A stretch of DNA of 64,000 nt, taken from contig JAFEEG010000007.1 of assembly GCA_018241225.1 (NCBI GenBank), positions 203,806 through 267,805 of the forward strand. Direction: 5' to 3'. The stretch is from Pseudomonadota bacterium. GTDB taxonomy: Bacteria; Pseudomonadota; Gammaproteobacteria; Burkholderiales; Burkholderiaceae_C. A program made the position numbers and the translations under genes. Position 1 is the stretch's first letter; every line of letters starts with the position of its first letter. Of the stretch, positions 1-8,004 are shown piece after piece. Under the pieces are notes generated by a model, which saw only the letters and a list, made by a program, of their open reading frames with translations, was not told the DNA's origin and did no database searches.

Positions 1-1701
1 GTACTTCTTGGCGATGGAGATCACGAGGCGCAGGTTGGCCTCGATCATTTCCTTCTTGGCGTCGCGCGAGGACGACTCGCCCGCGTTCATGCGCTTGTTG
101 ATGTCCTTGAGCTCGGCCAGCGGCACCACGACTTGCGCCTGGATGTCCGTGAGCTTTTGCTGCAGCTCTTGGATGGGCGGAATGTTGCGCTGCATGACCG
201 CGCTCCAGGGCTTGCCGGCAGCGGCCTGCTTCTCGACCCACTTGAGGTTGAGCAGGTTCGAGGTCACGCGCTGGCCCTTCTTGTCGTAGCCGGAGAAGTC
301 GCGGATGAACTCTTCCTGCGGGAAGCCGCACTTGTCCACGATGATGCGGCGCAGTTCGCGCTCCTTCTTGCGCACGTCGTCCACCTGCGCGCGCACCATG
401 TCGCACAGCTTCTCGATGGTGCGGGCGGTGAAGCGGATGGTCATCAGCTCGTCCGACAGCGCCGTCTGCGTCTTCAGGTAGCCGGGCGTGCCGTAGCCTT
501 CCTTGTCGTAGATCTTGTGGATCTTCTCGAACAGCTCGGCCATGCGGTCGAAGCGGGTGAGGGCTTCGCGCTTGAGTTCTTCCAGCTTCTTGGTCAGCGC
601 CTTGGAGCCGCCGTTGCCGTCGTCGTCATCGTCTTCGTCGAATTCGTCGAAGTCTTCTTCGGCCACGTAGTCGTCAGCTTCGTTCGGGTTGGAAAAACCA
701 TCGACCACGGTGGAGATGACGACCTTGCCTTCGCGGATTTCCGCGGCCATGCGCAGGATCTCGGCAATGGTGGCGGGCGATGCGGAGATGGCATGCATCA
801 TGTCCATCAGGCCGCCTTCGATGCGCTTGGCGATCTCGATTTCGCCTTCGCGCGTGAGCAGCTCCACCGTGCCCATTTCGCGCATGTACATGCGCACGGG
901 GTCGGTGGTTCGGCCGAATTCGCTGTCCACGGTGGACAGGGCGGCTTCGGCTTCTTCTTCCGCTTCTTCCACGGTGGCGGCGGTGGGCGCCACGTTGTTC
1001 TGGAACAGCGTCTCGGCGTCGGGCGTCTGCTCGTACACGGCCACGCCCATGTCATTGAGCATGGACACGACCACTTCCATGGTCTCGGCGTCGACCAGCT
1101 TGTCGGGCAGGTGGTCGGAGATTTCGCCTTGCGTGAGGTAGCCGCGGGTCTTGCCCAGCGTAATGAGGGTCTTCAGGCGCTGGCGGCGCTTGGCCAGGTC
1201 TTCTTCGGACAGGACGGTTTCGTCCAGCCCGAATTCCTTCATCAAGGCGCGTTCCTTCGCCTTGCTGATCTTCATGCGAAGGGGCTTGACCTTCTCTTGC
1301 GTCTCGGCAGGCGCCGGCTCACCGGCCAGATCGTCCTCGATGTCCGACAGGTCGATGTCGCTGGTGGGGGCTTCGGCCGCGGCCTTGGGCTTGCGCCCAC
1401 GCTTGGCGCCGGTGGTGGTCGTGGTCTTGGCGGCGCCGGCTGCCTTGGGCGGGCGGCCAACCTTCTTGGCTGCCGGCGCGGCGGCGGCGGCGATGAGCTG
1501 GTCGGCGGCCTTCTTCAGTTCGGCGGCGCTGAGTTTGGGAGTGGGGGTACTGCTGGTCGTCACGGTCTTGGCTTTCTTCACCGCAGCGGTCTTGGTCGCT
1601 GTGGCTACCGCCTTGCTCGCAGCCTTGGCTGCGGGCTTGGACGGCGTCTTGCCGGCGGCAGATTTCGTGGCGGGAACGGCAGGCTTCTTTGTACTGGGCA
1701 T
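1..1701 (-). CDS. rpoD: RNA polymerase primary sigma factor (sigma-70), N-terminal part
   Basis: Housekeeping sigma factor that directs RNA polymerase to most promoters. The gene runs off the left edge, so only the first 567 codons are present, ending inside region 2.1 at NLRLVISIAKKY. The N-terminus begins MPSTKKPAVPATK and is a long Ala/Lys/Pro-rich extension of about 130 residues, as in betaproteobacterial RpoD. It is followed by region 1.1, region 1.2 (DPVRMYMREMGTVELLTREGE) and a non-conserved insert with an acidic stretch (EEDFDEFDEDDDDD). The ATG at 1701 is the first in frame. dnaG lies upstream on the same strand, giving the usual dnaG-rpoD order; rpsU is not adjacent. The identification is secure. 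Confidence 0.97.
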   Translation of the reverse strand, partial: MPSTKKPAVPATKSAAGKTPSKPAAKAASKAVATATKTAAVKKAKTVTTSSTPTPKLSAAELKKAADQLIAAAAAPAAKKVGRPPKAAGAAKTTTTTGAKRGRKPKAAAEAPTSDIDLSDIEDDLAGEPAPAETQEKVKPLRMKISKAKERALMKEFGLDETVLSEEDLAKRRQRLKTLITLGKTRGYLTQGEISDHLPDKLVDAETMEVVVSMLNDMGVAVYEQTPDAETLFQNNVAPTAATVEEAEEEAEAALSTVDSEFGRTTDPVRMYMREMGTVELLTREGEIEIAKRIEGGLMDMMHAISASPATIAEILRMAAEIREGKVVISTVVDGFSNPNEADDYVAEEDFDEFDEDDDDDGNGGSKALTKKLEELKREALTRFDRMAELFEKIHKIYDKEGYGTPGYLKTQTALSDELMTIRFTARTIEKLCDMVRAQVDDVRKKERELRRIIVDKCGFPQEEFIRDFSGYDKKGQRVTSNLLNLKWVEKQAAAGKPWSAVMQRNIPPIQELQQKLTDIQAQVVVPLAELKDINKRMNAGESSSRDAKKEMIEANLRLVISIAKKY

Positions 1702-2062
1702 ACGACCTCGAACATCAAGATGACTAGCGAATTCACACAGGCGCCACTAACCCGGCGCAGGCAGGGAACAGGTGCAACGGGATGGCCCAAGGCCCCCGCG
1801 CACGGAGCACCGGCAAGATGAAAGGGCGATCATTTGGTGTGCAGTCCTTGCGGTGTATTGGCCCTGATCCCGTCATAAGGGAGTGCATTGCGCTTAGGGG
1901 CCGGCCCGGAGGTGCTGCTGTCGCTCTTGCCAGTTCGTGCCGACTCCTCATTTCTGATTTCTGTCGTGCACGAAGCCTTACATTATAGCGTTTTGCTGCT
2001 TTTTCAAGCAGTGCTTGTGCTGTTTTTCCTGGCCAGGGCCTTGGCAGGCTGCCGGCGGCCCG
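1702..2062. other. intergenic region between dnaG and rpoD
   Basis: These 361 bases hold no convincing gene. They contain a sigma-70-like promoter reading toward rpoD (1982-2010). Short frames here have no family resemblance and start inside neighbouring non-coding sequence. A GC-rich inverted stretch lies just after the dnaG stop (ggccggcc near 2068), but it has no T-run and is not called as a terminator. Confidence 0.6.
1982..2010 (-). promoter_or_regulatory. predicted sigma-70 promoter for rpoD
   Basis: On the minus strand a perfect TATAAT (1982-1987) lies 17 bases downstream of TGCTTG (2005-2010), a weak -35. It would give a 5' leader of about 270 bases before the rpoD ATG. The -10 match is strong and the -35 assignment is tentative. 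Confidence 0.55.
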
Positions 2063-4054
2063 CTAAAGGCCGGCCTGCAGTTCCCGCCGGCGAGCTTCGA
2101 GGGCTCGATAGCGCTCCGGCGCGGCCGGATCGGTGCCAAAGGCGCTGGCAGTCTCCGTCAATTGGGCGCCCAAACGCTCGATCAGCATGCGCGCCAGCAC
2201 GTCCTTCAGCTCGGCGGCGGTGTCGGGCGGCGTCTGGCTGGTCGGCGCCTGCGGCTCGAGGTCGCCCACCGGGGCGCCGTCCGGGCCGGTCATCAGGCGC
2301 AGGGCCAATGCCTCGGTCGGCAGCCCGCGCAGGCCCTCGCGCAAAGCCGCCCAGGGCAACGTTCCGTGTTCATGGTGTTGGGCGTCGAGCCAGCGGAAGA
2401 GTTCGCCCAGCTCGCCCGGCAGGTCGCACAGCACGGAGTGCATCTCGTGCGACAGGCCTTCCCAGGGTGCCATGTTGGACAAGAGCAGCCGCGCCGCCAC
2501 TTCCTGCCGGCTGGGCGGCCGAATGCGGCCCTGCGGCCGGTAGGGTTGCGCCTGGCGGTTCTTGAACTTGCCTTTGCCGCGAAAGCCGCTTGCGCTCCCG
2601 AAATTGCCCTTGCCGCTGAAGCCTCCCGCGCCGCCGAAGCCGGACCCCTGCGGTTCGCCGGCCTCGCCTTCCCAGTAGGGCTCGGAGGGGCCTTCCCAAG
2701 GTGGCGGGGCGTCGTAGCCCGAGGAGGGCGCGGCGCGGCGAGCAGGTGCCGCAGCCGGTGCCCACAACTCGGAAAGCTCCTGCGCCCCCAATTGCACCAG
2801 TGCGGCTATCTCACCCAGCAGTTGCCGCTTGAGCGCGCCTTCGGGCAGCGCGCTCCACATGGGGGCGATGTTGCTGCTCAGGTGGGCGCGGCCTTCGGCG
2901 CTGCCCAGGTCGCAGCCTTCGCGGGCGGCCTCGAGCATGAAGCGCGACAGTGGCGTGGCCTCGCCCACGAAACGGGCGAAGGCGTCGGCGCCGAATTCGC
3001 GGATGAAGCTGTCCGGGTCGTGTTCCGACGGCAGGAACAGGAACTTGATGGTGCGCACATCGCTGGCAAAGGGCAGGGCCGCATCGAGCGCCTTGCGCGC
3101 CGCGCGCCGGCCGGCGGCATCGCCGTCGAAGCTGAACACCACCGAGTCGGTGAAGCGAAAGAGCTTCTGAACGTGCTCGTTGGTGCAGGCCGTGCCCAGC
3201 GTGGCCACCGCGTTGGGAAAGCCCAGCTGCGCCAGCGCCACCACGTCCATGTAGCCCTCGGTGACCAGCGCATAGCCCTTCTCGCGCAGGGCAGTGCGTG
3301 CCTCGAACAGGCCGTACAGCTCGCGGCCCTTGCTGAATACGGGGGTTTCGGGCGAATTGAGGTACTTGGGCTTCTCGTCGCCCAGCACCCGCCCGCCAAA
3401 GCCGATGCATTCGCCCTTGACGTTGCGGATGGGGAACATGACCCGGTCGCGGAAACGGTCGTAGCGCTTGCCATCGCCGTCTTCCGATGTGATGACCAGG
3501 CCGCTTTCGACCAGCAGCGCATCGTCGTAGTCGGGGAACACGCTGGCCAGCGCGCGCCAGCCCTCGGGCGCATAGCCCAGGCCGAAACGCTTGGCGATCT
3601 CGCCCGACAGGCCACGGCCCTTGAAATAGTTGACGGCCCGTTCCGAGCGCTTGAGCTGCGCCTTGTAGGCCTCGCCCGCCTTTTCCAGCACGTCGCTCAG
3701 GCTGGCCTGCTTCTGGCGCTGGACGGCGGCCGCCGCCCGGTCCTGCGGCGAGGAGCGGTCGTCCTCGGGCACCTGCAGGCCGTATTGCCCGGCCAGGTCA
3801 TGCACTGCCTCGACAAAGCCCATGCCGCCATGCTCCATGAGAAAGCCGATGGCATTGCCATGCGCGCCGCAGCCGAAGCAGTGATAGAACTGCTTGGTCG
3901 GGCTGACGGAGAACGATGGCGACTTTTCTCCATGAAAGGGGCACAGCCCCATGAAGTTGGCGCCACCTTTCTTCAGCGGCACGTAGCGGCCGACGATCTC
4001 GACGATGTCGGCGCGAGCGATCAGCTCCTGGATGAAGGATGCGGGAATGGTCAT
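2063..4054 (-). CDS. dnaG: DNA primase
   Basis: Synthesises RNA primers at the replication fork together with DnaB. The 663-residue product starts MTIPASFIQELIAR. It has a CHC2 zinc-binding domain with C38, H41, C59 and C62, the RNA polymerase core, and a TOPRIM domain with EGYMDVVAL near residue 265. A C-terminal helicase-interacting domain covers roughly residues 515-663. Between core and C-terminal domain there is an unusual Gly/Pro/Trp-rich linker (about 440-515) with GFGGAGGF- and GFRGKGKF-type repeats. The ATG at 4054 is preferred because the family motif starts there; a TTG at 4069 is an in-frame alternative. Neither has a strong ribosome-binding site. rpoD follows downstream and the yihY-like gene is divergent. 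Confidence 0.97.
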   Translation of the reverse strand: MTIPASFIQELIARADIVEIVGRYVPLKKGGANFMGLCPFHGEKSPSFSVSPTKQFYHCFGCGAHGNAIGFLMEHGGMGFVEAVHDLAGQYGLQVPEDDRSSPQDRAAAAVQRQKQASLSDVLEKAGEAYKAQLKRSERAVNYFKGRGLSGEIAKRFGLGYAPEGWRALASVFPDYDDALLVESGLVITSEDGDGKRYDRFRDRVMFPIRNVKGECIGFGGRVLGDEKPKYLNSPETPVFSKGRELYGLFEARTALREKGYALVTEGYMDVVALAQLGFPNAVATLGTACTNEHVQKLFRFTDSVVFSFDGDAAGRRAARKALDAALPFASDVRTIKFLFLPSEHDPDSFIREFGADAFARFVGEATPLSRFMLEAAREGCDLGSAEGRAHLSSNIAPMWSALPEGALKRQLLGEIAALVQLGAQELSELWAPAAAPARRAAPSSGYDAPPPWEGPSEPYWEGEAGEPQGSGFGGAGGFSGKGNFGSASGFRGKGKFKNRQAQPYRPQGRIRPPSRQEVAARLLLSNMAPWEGLSHEMHSVLCDLPGELGELFRWLDAQHHEHGTLPWAALREGLRGLPTEALALRLMTGPDGAPVGDLEPQAPTSQTPPDTAAELKDVLARMLIERLGAQLTETASAFGTDPAAPERYRALEARRRELQAGL

Positions 4055-4134
4055 GACGGCGGGGGACAAATGATACGCAAGGGCCGGGCGCGCCAGCGGG
4101 TGACATACTGGAAGGCCACAGTGCGAGCTGACCC

Positions 4135-5085
4135 ATGAACCGCAGGCAGCCCTTCCTCGTCGCCATCCGGCACCCCTTGCGCTTTGCCTGGGAGTCGGCC
4201 AAGGCCTTCAGGGCCAACCAGGGCCTGCTGCTGGCCGGGGCGGTGGCGTACTACGCGCTGCTGTCCATCGTGCCGCTGCTTATCCTGGCGGTTCTGACGC
4301 TGTCGCATTTCATCGAGCAAGGCGAGCTGCTGGACACCGTGGGGCGTTATCTTGCATGGCTGGTGCCCGGGCAGTCGGAAGCGCTGGTGGCGGAGCTGTC
4401 CAATTTCCTGCTGCACCGCGACGTGCTCGGGCCTGTGCTGCTGGTCACCCTGCTGTTCTTCAGCTCGCTGGCCTTCACGGTGCTGGAAAGCGCCATGGCG
4501 GTGATCTTTCATCATCGAAAGCAGCATCGCTCGAGGCATTTCCTGATGTCGGCCGTCATGCCCTACATCTACATCGTCTGCCTGTGCATCGGCCTGCTGC
4601 TGGTGACGCTGGTGGCCGGCGCGCTTCAGGTGATCGGCAAGGAGAGCGTCGATTTCCTGGGCCGCAGCTGGTCGCTGTCGGGTGTGTCGGGCCTCCTGCT
4701 CTACCTGCTGGGGCTGACTGGCGAGATCTTCATGCTCACCTCGCTGTACATGGTGATGCCGGTGGGGCGCCTGTCGCTCACCCATGCGCTGCTGGGCGGG
4801 GTGACGGCCGCGCTTCTCTGGGAAGTCACGCGGCGCGTGCTCATCTGGTACTTCTCGACCCTGTCGCAGGTGACCGTGGTCTACGGCTCGCTCACCACGG
4901 CCATCGTGGTGCTGCTGAGCCTGGAGATCGCCGCCACGCTGGTGCTGTTCGGTGCGCAAGTGATCGCGGAGTACGAGCGGCTCGAAAGGCGCATCCTCGC
5001 CGGCCCGCGCATGGGCCGGCGCCGGCGGGCCGTCAGCGAGGAGCCAGGCGGATCGCCCCGTCCAGACGAATCACCTCGCCATTGA
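4135..5085 (+). CDS. YihY/BrkB family inner-membrane protein
   Basis: A 316-residue polytopic membrane protein of the YihY/virulence factor BrkB family, once misnamed ribonuclease BN. The family signature is visible near the N-terminus ([20 protein letters not shown]) and about six hydrophobic segments follow. The C-terminus is short, basic and proline-rich. The molecular role of the family is unsettled. The gene is divergent from dnaG, with 80 bases between. Its last 53 bases overlap the convergent dehydrogenase gene. The family assignment is solid; no function can be read from the sequence. Confidence 0.9.
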   Translation: MNRRQPFLVAIRHPLRFAWESAKAFRANQGLLLAGAVAYYALLSIVPLLILAVLTLSHFIEQGELLDTVGRYLAWLVPGQSEALVAELSNFLLHRDVLGPVLLVTLLFFSSLAFTVLESAMAVIFHHRKQHRSRHFLMSAVMPYIYIVCLCIGLLLVTLVAGALQVIGKESVDFLGRSWSLSGVSGLLLYLLGLTGEIFMLTSLYMVMPVGRLSLTHALLGGVTAALLWEVTRRVLIWYFSTLSQVTVVYGSLTTAIVVLLSLEIAATLVLFGAQVIAEYERLERRILAGPRMGRRRRAVSEEPGGSPRPDESPRH

Positions 5086-5791
5086 GCATGTCGTTCTCGA
5101 CGATGTGGCGCACCAGCTTGGCGTAGTCCTGCGGCGTGCCCAGGCGCGAAGGGAAGGGGACGCTGGCAGCCAGCGCATCCTGCACCTCCTGCGGCATGCC
5201 GAACAGCATGGGCGTGCCGAAGATGCCGGGGGCGATGGTCATGTTGCGGATGCCGCTGCGCGCCAGGTCGCGGGCAATGGGCAGCGTCATGCCCACCACG
5301 CCGCCCTTGGAGGCGCTGTAGGCGGCCTGGCCGATCTGGCCGTCGTAGGCCGCCACCGAGGCGGTGGAAATGAGCACGCCGCGTTCGCCGGTCGATTCGG
5401 GCTCGTTCCTGGCCATGGCGTCGGCCGCCAGGCGGATCATGTTGAAGGTACCCAGCAGGTTGACGGTGATGGTCTTGCTGAACACGGCCAGCGCGTGCGG
5501 TCCGTTCTTGCCCACGGTTTTCTCGGCGGGCGCCACGCCGGCGCAATTGACCAGGCCCACCAGCTTGCCCAGTTTCAGGGCTGCGGCCACGGCGGCCTGG
5601 CCATCGGCCTCCTGGCTGACGTCGCACTTGACGAACGTGCCGCCGATTTCGCGGGCCACGGCCTCGCCCTTGTCGACCTGCATGTCGGCCACCACCACCT
5701 TGGCCCCGGCCTGCGCCAGCATGCGGGCCGTGCCTTCGCCCAGGCCGGACGCGCCGCCGGTGACGATGAATACCTTGCCTTCGATTTGCAT
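5033..5791 (-). CDS. short-chain dehydrogenase, type II 3-hydroxyacyl-CoA dehydrogenase-like
   Basis: A 252-residue NAD(P)-dependent dehydrogenase of the classical SDR family. The nucleotide-binding motif TGGASGLG is at 11-18, the NCAG motif near 82-85, and the catalytic set is S145, Y158 and K162 (YSASK). The pattern, including PGIFGTPML near 192, resembles HSD10-type 3-hydroxyacyl-CoA dehydrogenases of fatty-acid or isoleucine breakdown; the substrate is inferred. The ATG at 5791 follows an AGGAGACTTTTCT ribosome-binding region, and upstream in-frame codons extend beyond the conserved start. It lies downstream of the phasin gene but is separated from it by a terminator. Its 3' end overlaps the yihY-like gene. 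Confidence 0.9.
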   Translation of the reverse strand: MQIEGKVFIVTGGASGLGEGTARMLAQAGAKVVVADMQVDKGEAVAREIGGTFVKCDVSQEADGQAAVAAALKLGKLVGLVNCAGVAPAEKTVGKNGPHALAVFSKTITVNLLGTFNMIRLAADAMARNEPESTGERGVLISTASVAAYDGQIGQAAYSASKGGVVGMTLPIARDLARSGIRNMTIAPGIFGTPMLFGMPQEVQDALAASVPFPSRLGTPQDYAKLVRHIVENDMLNGEVIRLDGAIRLAPR

Positions 5792-5831
5792 AGAAAAGTC
5801 TCCTGTACTGCAGACGAGGATTATGGAAGGA

Positions 5832-5864
5832 CAAAAAAAAGAGCCCCGTCCGAAGGCGGGGCTC
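5832..5864 (-). terminator. Rho-independent terminator of the phasin gene
   Basis: An 8-bp stem GAGCCCCG/CGGGGCTC (5841-5848 and 5857-5864) with an 8-base loop. Read on the minus strand it is followed by an unbroken run of eight T. It lies about 45 bases past the phasin stop. Confidence 0.9.
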
Positions 5865-5909
5865 AATTGGATCCCGAGGGACCCAAGGAGACAACTTGTA
5901 CTGTGGTGC

Positions 5910-6467
5910 TTAGCGCTTGCGCGAAGCGGTCTGAGCGGTGGTCTTGGCGGCGTTCACGGCCGAGGTCGACACGGCGTTGAAGTTGGCTTCGGCAACGTCG
6001 GAAGCTTGCTTGACGGCCTTTTGCACGGATTCGAAAGCGTTGTTGGCGGCAGCCACGGCGCTCTTGAGCACGGCAACGGCGGTTTCCGAACCGGCCGGGG
6101 CGTTCTTCGAGGCGCTGTCGATCAGGCCGACGACGGTTTGCTGGGCTTCGGTGGCCTTGGCTTCGAAAGCCTTGCCGAACTCGGCGCCGGTGGTCTGGGC
6201 GATGTCGTACAGGTGACGGCTGTAGGCAGCGGTCTTCTCGGCCAGGGGCTGGTACAGGCTCGCTTGCAGGGCCAGCAGCTCTTGCACGTCCTTGACTTCC
6301 AGGGCAGCCTGGGCGGTCGTGGCGGCTTCGGTCAGGGCAGCCTTGGAGGCGGTCACGTTCAGTTCGACGATCTTCTCGACGCCTTCGAAAGCCTTGGTGG
6401 TCAGGCCGAACAGGGTTTCGAGGTTGGCTTTTTGGGCGGCGATGATTTGGTCAGCGGTGAGGGCCAT
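5910..6467 (-). CDS. phaP: phasin (polyhydroxyalkanoate granule-coating protein)
   Basis: A 185-residue alanine-rich amphipathic helical protein starting [20 protein letters not shown], typical of betaproteobacterial phasins (Phasin_2). Phasins coat PHA granules and control their number and size. The sequence is almost entirely helix-forming, with no signal peptide and no membrane segment. The ATG at 6467 is preceded by TGGAG at good spacing; a longer in-frame start at 6494 lacks this. Transcription should end at the terminator at 5832-5864. Two copies of TGTTGC-N3-GCAGCAT lie 68 and 128 bases upstream of the ATG and may be binding sites for the PHA regulator PhaR. Confidence 0.95.
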   Translation of the reverse strand: MALTADQIIAAQKANLETLFGLTTKAFEGVEKIVELNVTASKAALTEAATTAQAALEVKDVQELLALQASLYQPLAEKTAAYSRHLYDIAQTTGAEFGKAFEAKATEAQQTVVGLIDSASKNAPAGSETAVAVLKSAVAAANNAFESVQKAVKQASDVAEANFNAVSTSAVNAAKTTAQTASRKR

Positions 6468-6534
6468 GTGCTTAGCTCCAGAAGTGATGGTCAACAGTTA
6501 AGAGAGATGAGTCGCTAGCTGCTGACCGTTTTCA

Positions 6535-6550
6535 TGTTGCGGTGCAGCAT
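6535..6550. promoter_or_regulatory. putative phasin operator, copy 1 (TGTTGC-N3-GCAGCAT)
   Basis: A near-palindrome with TGTTGC and GCAGCA half-sites around three free bases. It is identical to the copy at 6595-6610 except for those three bases, and the copies start exactly 60 bases apart. Known PhaR operators are TGC/GCA-rich palindromes at phasin promoters, so PhaR is the likely ligand by inference. Confidence 0.5.
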
Positions 6551-6594
6551 GGGTTGAAGTATGGGGCAGGAAGATGGCAGGATCAAGACGTTTT

Positions 6595-6610
6595 TGTTGC
6601 AACGCAGCAT
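6595..6610. promoter_or_regulatory. putative phasin operator, copy 2 (TGTTGC-N3-GCAGCAT)
   Basis: Second copy of the same 16-base near-palindrome, differing from copy 1 only in the central three bases (AAC against GGT). It lies between the phasin gene and the divergent thioesterase gene, about 80 bases from the latter's start, so it could affect either. Confidence 0.5.
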
Positions 6611-6690
6611 TTTTAGAGGAGGTCACCTAAAACCGCAGGTGTCCGCCGCGTTGCAGGTCGTGCGCAAGGCCGCTGGCAGAATCGCGCGCC

Positions 6691-7131
6691 ATGAGCAGCC
6701 GTCCCACGCCCCACCTGCGCAGCAGCTATCCGGTGTTCCGGTCGATACCCACGCGCTGGGCCGACAACGACATGTACGGGCACGTCAACAACGTCGTGTA
6801 CTACAGCTGGTTCGATACGGCGGTGAATGCGCTGCTGATCGAGCGCGGTGCGCTGGACATCCACCATGGCGAGGTGATCGGCCTGGTGGTGGAAACGCAG
6901 TGCAACTACTTCTCGTCGATCGCCTTTCCCCAGACGGTGGAGGCAGGTGTGCGGGTGGCGCATGCGGGAACGTCGAGCATCCGCTACGAGGTGGGCCTGT
7001 TTGCCCAGGGCGCCGACACCGCCGCGGCGCAGGGGCATTTCGTGCACGTCTACGTGGAGCGCGCAACACAGCGCCCGGTGCCGTTGCCCCGGGCGCTGCG
7101 GGAAGTGGCCGACGCGTTGCGCGCCGGCTGA
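6691..7131 (+). CDS. acyl-CoA thioesterase, 4HBT/YbgC-like hotdog fold
   Basis: A 146-residue single-hotdog thioesterase. The 4-hydroxybenzoyl-CoA thioesterase signature is near residues 22-42 ([21 protein letters not shown]), including the catalytic Asp and the HVNN element. The family hydrolyses acyl-CoA thioesters; the chain type cannot be told from sequence. It is divergent from the phasin gene, with 223 bases between that contain two operator-like repeats, so joint control with PHA metabolism is possible. The ATG at 6691 is chosen because the conserved region begins about 15 residues later. There is no obvious operon partner downstream. Confidence 0.88.
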   Translation: MSSRPTPHLRSSYPVFRSIPTRWADNDMYGHVNNVVYYSWFDTAVNALLIERGALDIHHGEVIGLVVETQCNYFSSIAFPQTVEAGVRVAHAGTSSIRYEVGLFAQGADTAAAQGHFVHVYVERATQRPVPLPRALREVADALRAG

Positions 7132-7149
7132 CCCTTCCCTGGACTACCA

Positions 7150-7575
7150 CTACTGCGTCTTGGGCATCGGCGCCGGCTTGGCGGCCTCTGCGCGCAGCTC
7201 GGCCTTGCCGCGGTCCTCATCGGCCTTGGCCTGCTTCTGGCAGGCGCTCTTGGCGTCGCCCTTCTGGTCGTCGCACTTTTCCTTGGCCACGGCATAGGTG
7301 GCTTCGATCTTTTCTTCCTTCACCTTGCGGGCGTGGCTGTCGCTGGGCTTGTACATCTGCTCCAGCTCAGCCTTGGCAACGTTCTGCTTGCCTTCGGCTT
7401 CCTTCTTGCAGACGTCCTTGGCGTTGTCCTTCATCGTGTCGCAGGCGGCCTTGTCGACCTTATAGTCGGCCTCGACCTTTTCCTTGGCGACCTTGTATTC
7501 GTCGGCGGTCATCGCGCCGGCCTGCGCCGCGGCAAAGCAAGAGGCCACGGCCAGCATCAAAAGGTGTCGCTTCAT
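7150..7575 (-). CDS. exported charged protein of unknown function with two internal repeats
   Basis: A 141-residue protein I cannot assign to a named family. It begins with a Sec signal peptide (MKRHLLMLAVASCFAAAQAGA, cleavage likely after AQAGA). The mature part is very rich in Lys, Glu, Ala and Asp. It has two related halves: one with CDTMKDNAKDVCKKEA and one with CDDQKGDAKSACQKQA. Each carries one pair of cysteines 11 residues apart, suggesting two helical hairpins closed by disulfides in the periplasm. A good ribosome-binding site (AAGGAG) precedes the ATG. It lies next to the csbD gene on the same strand, with 33 bases between. Confidence 0.8.
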   Translation of the reverse strand: MKRHLLMLAVASCFAAAQAGAMTADEYKVAKEKVEADYKVDKAACDTMKDNAKDVCKKEAEGKQNVAKAELEQMYKPSDSHARKVKEEKIEATYAVAKEKCDDQKGDAKSACQKQAKADEDRGKAELRAEAAKPAPMPKTQ

Positions 7576-7608
7576 GATGTGTACTCCTTGGTGGTGAGGT
7601 GAAGCGGG

Positions 7609-7830
7609 TCAGACCCGCTCGAAGAACACGCTGGGGTTGCGTTCTTCCCAGTCCTTGACCTGTCGCTCGGCTTCATCGCGGCTGATGCCGTGGCGCTCCT
7701 GGATGCGGCCCACCAGCTGGTCGCGCTTGCCCGCGATGACGTCGAAATCGTCGTCGGTCAGCTTGCCCCACTGCTCCTTGATCTTGCCCTTGAACTGCTT
7801 CCAATTGCCTTGGACGGTGTCCTTGTTCAT
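7609..7830 (-). CDS. CsbD family stress-response protein
   Basis: A 73-residue CsbD-domain protein starting MNKDTVQGNWKQFKGKIKEQWG and ending with the family's basic/acidic helix. CsbD-like proteins are induced by general stress in many bacteria, but their biochemical role is unknown. The ATG at 7830 sits behind a clear AAGGAG; the 38 extra in-frame codons upstream do not resemble the family. It is followed at 33 bases by the exported repeat protein, so the two may be co-transcribed. It is divergent from pncB. Confidence 0.9.
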   Translation of the reverse strand: MNKDTVQGNWKQFKGKIKEQWGKLTDDDFDVIAGKRDQLVGRIQERHGISRDEAERQVKDWEERNPSVFFERV

Positions 7831-8004
7831 GACTGAACTCCTTGCATGGGTTGGAACGAATGGCAGTTGCCTGCCCGTGAGGAAAACTGTAGGTCTGCCC
7901 CTGTTCCGACCTGGTAGGAGTGCCTGTGAACGGCCCGTAGGCACTCACCGACGCACACCGTGATAATCGAGCGCACGCCCAAGAGAGACTGCGCCGAACG
8001 AAAA

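Noticed and set aside
133..1821. A 562-codon plus-strand frame opposite rpoD
   Set aside because: The minus strand reads as RpoD throughout; the plus frame is His/Gly/Val-rich without motifs.
6601..6630. A TTTTAG...CTAAAA inverted repeat between the phasin and thioesterase genes considered as a terminator
   Set aside because: The stem is short, with no run of T after it and no gene ending nearby.
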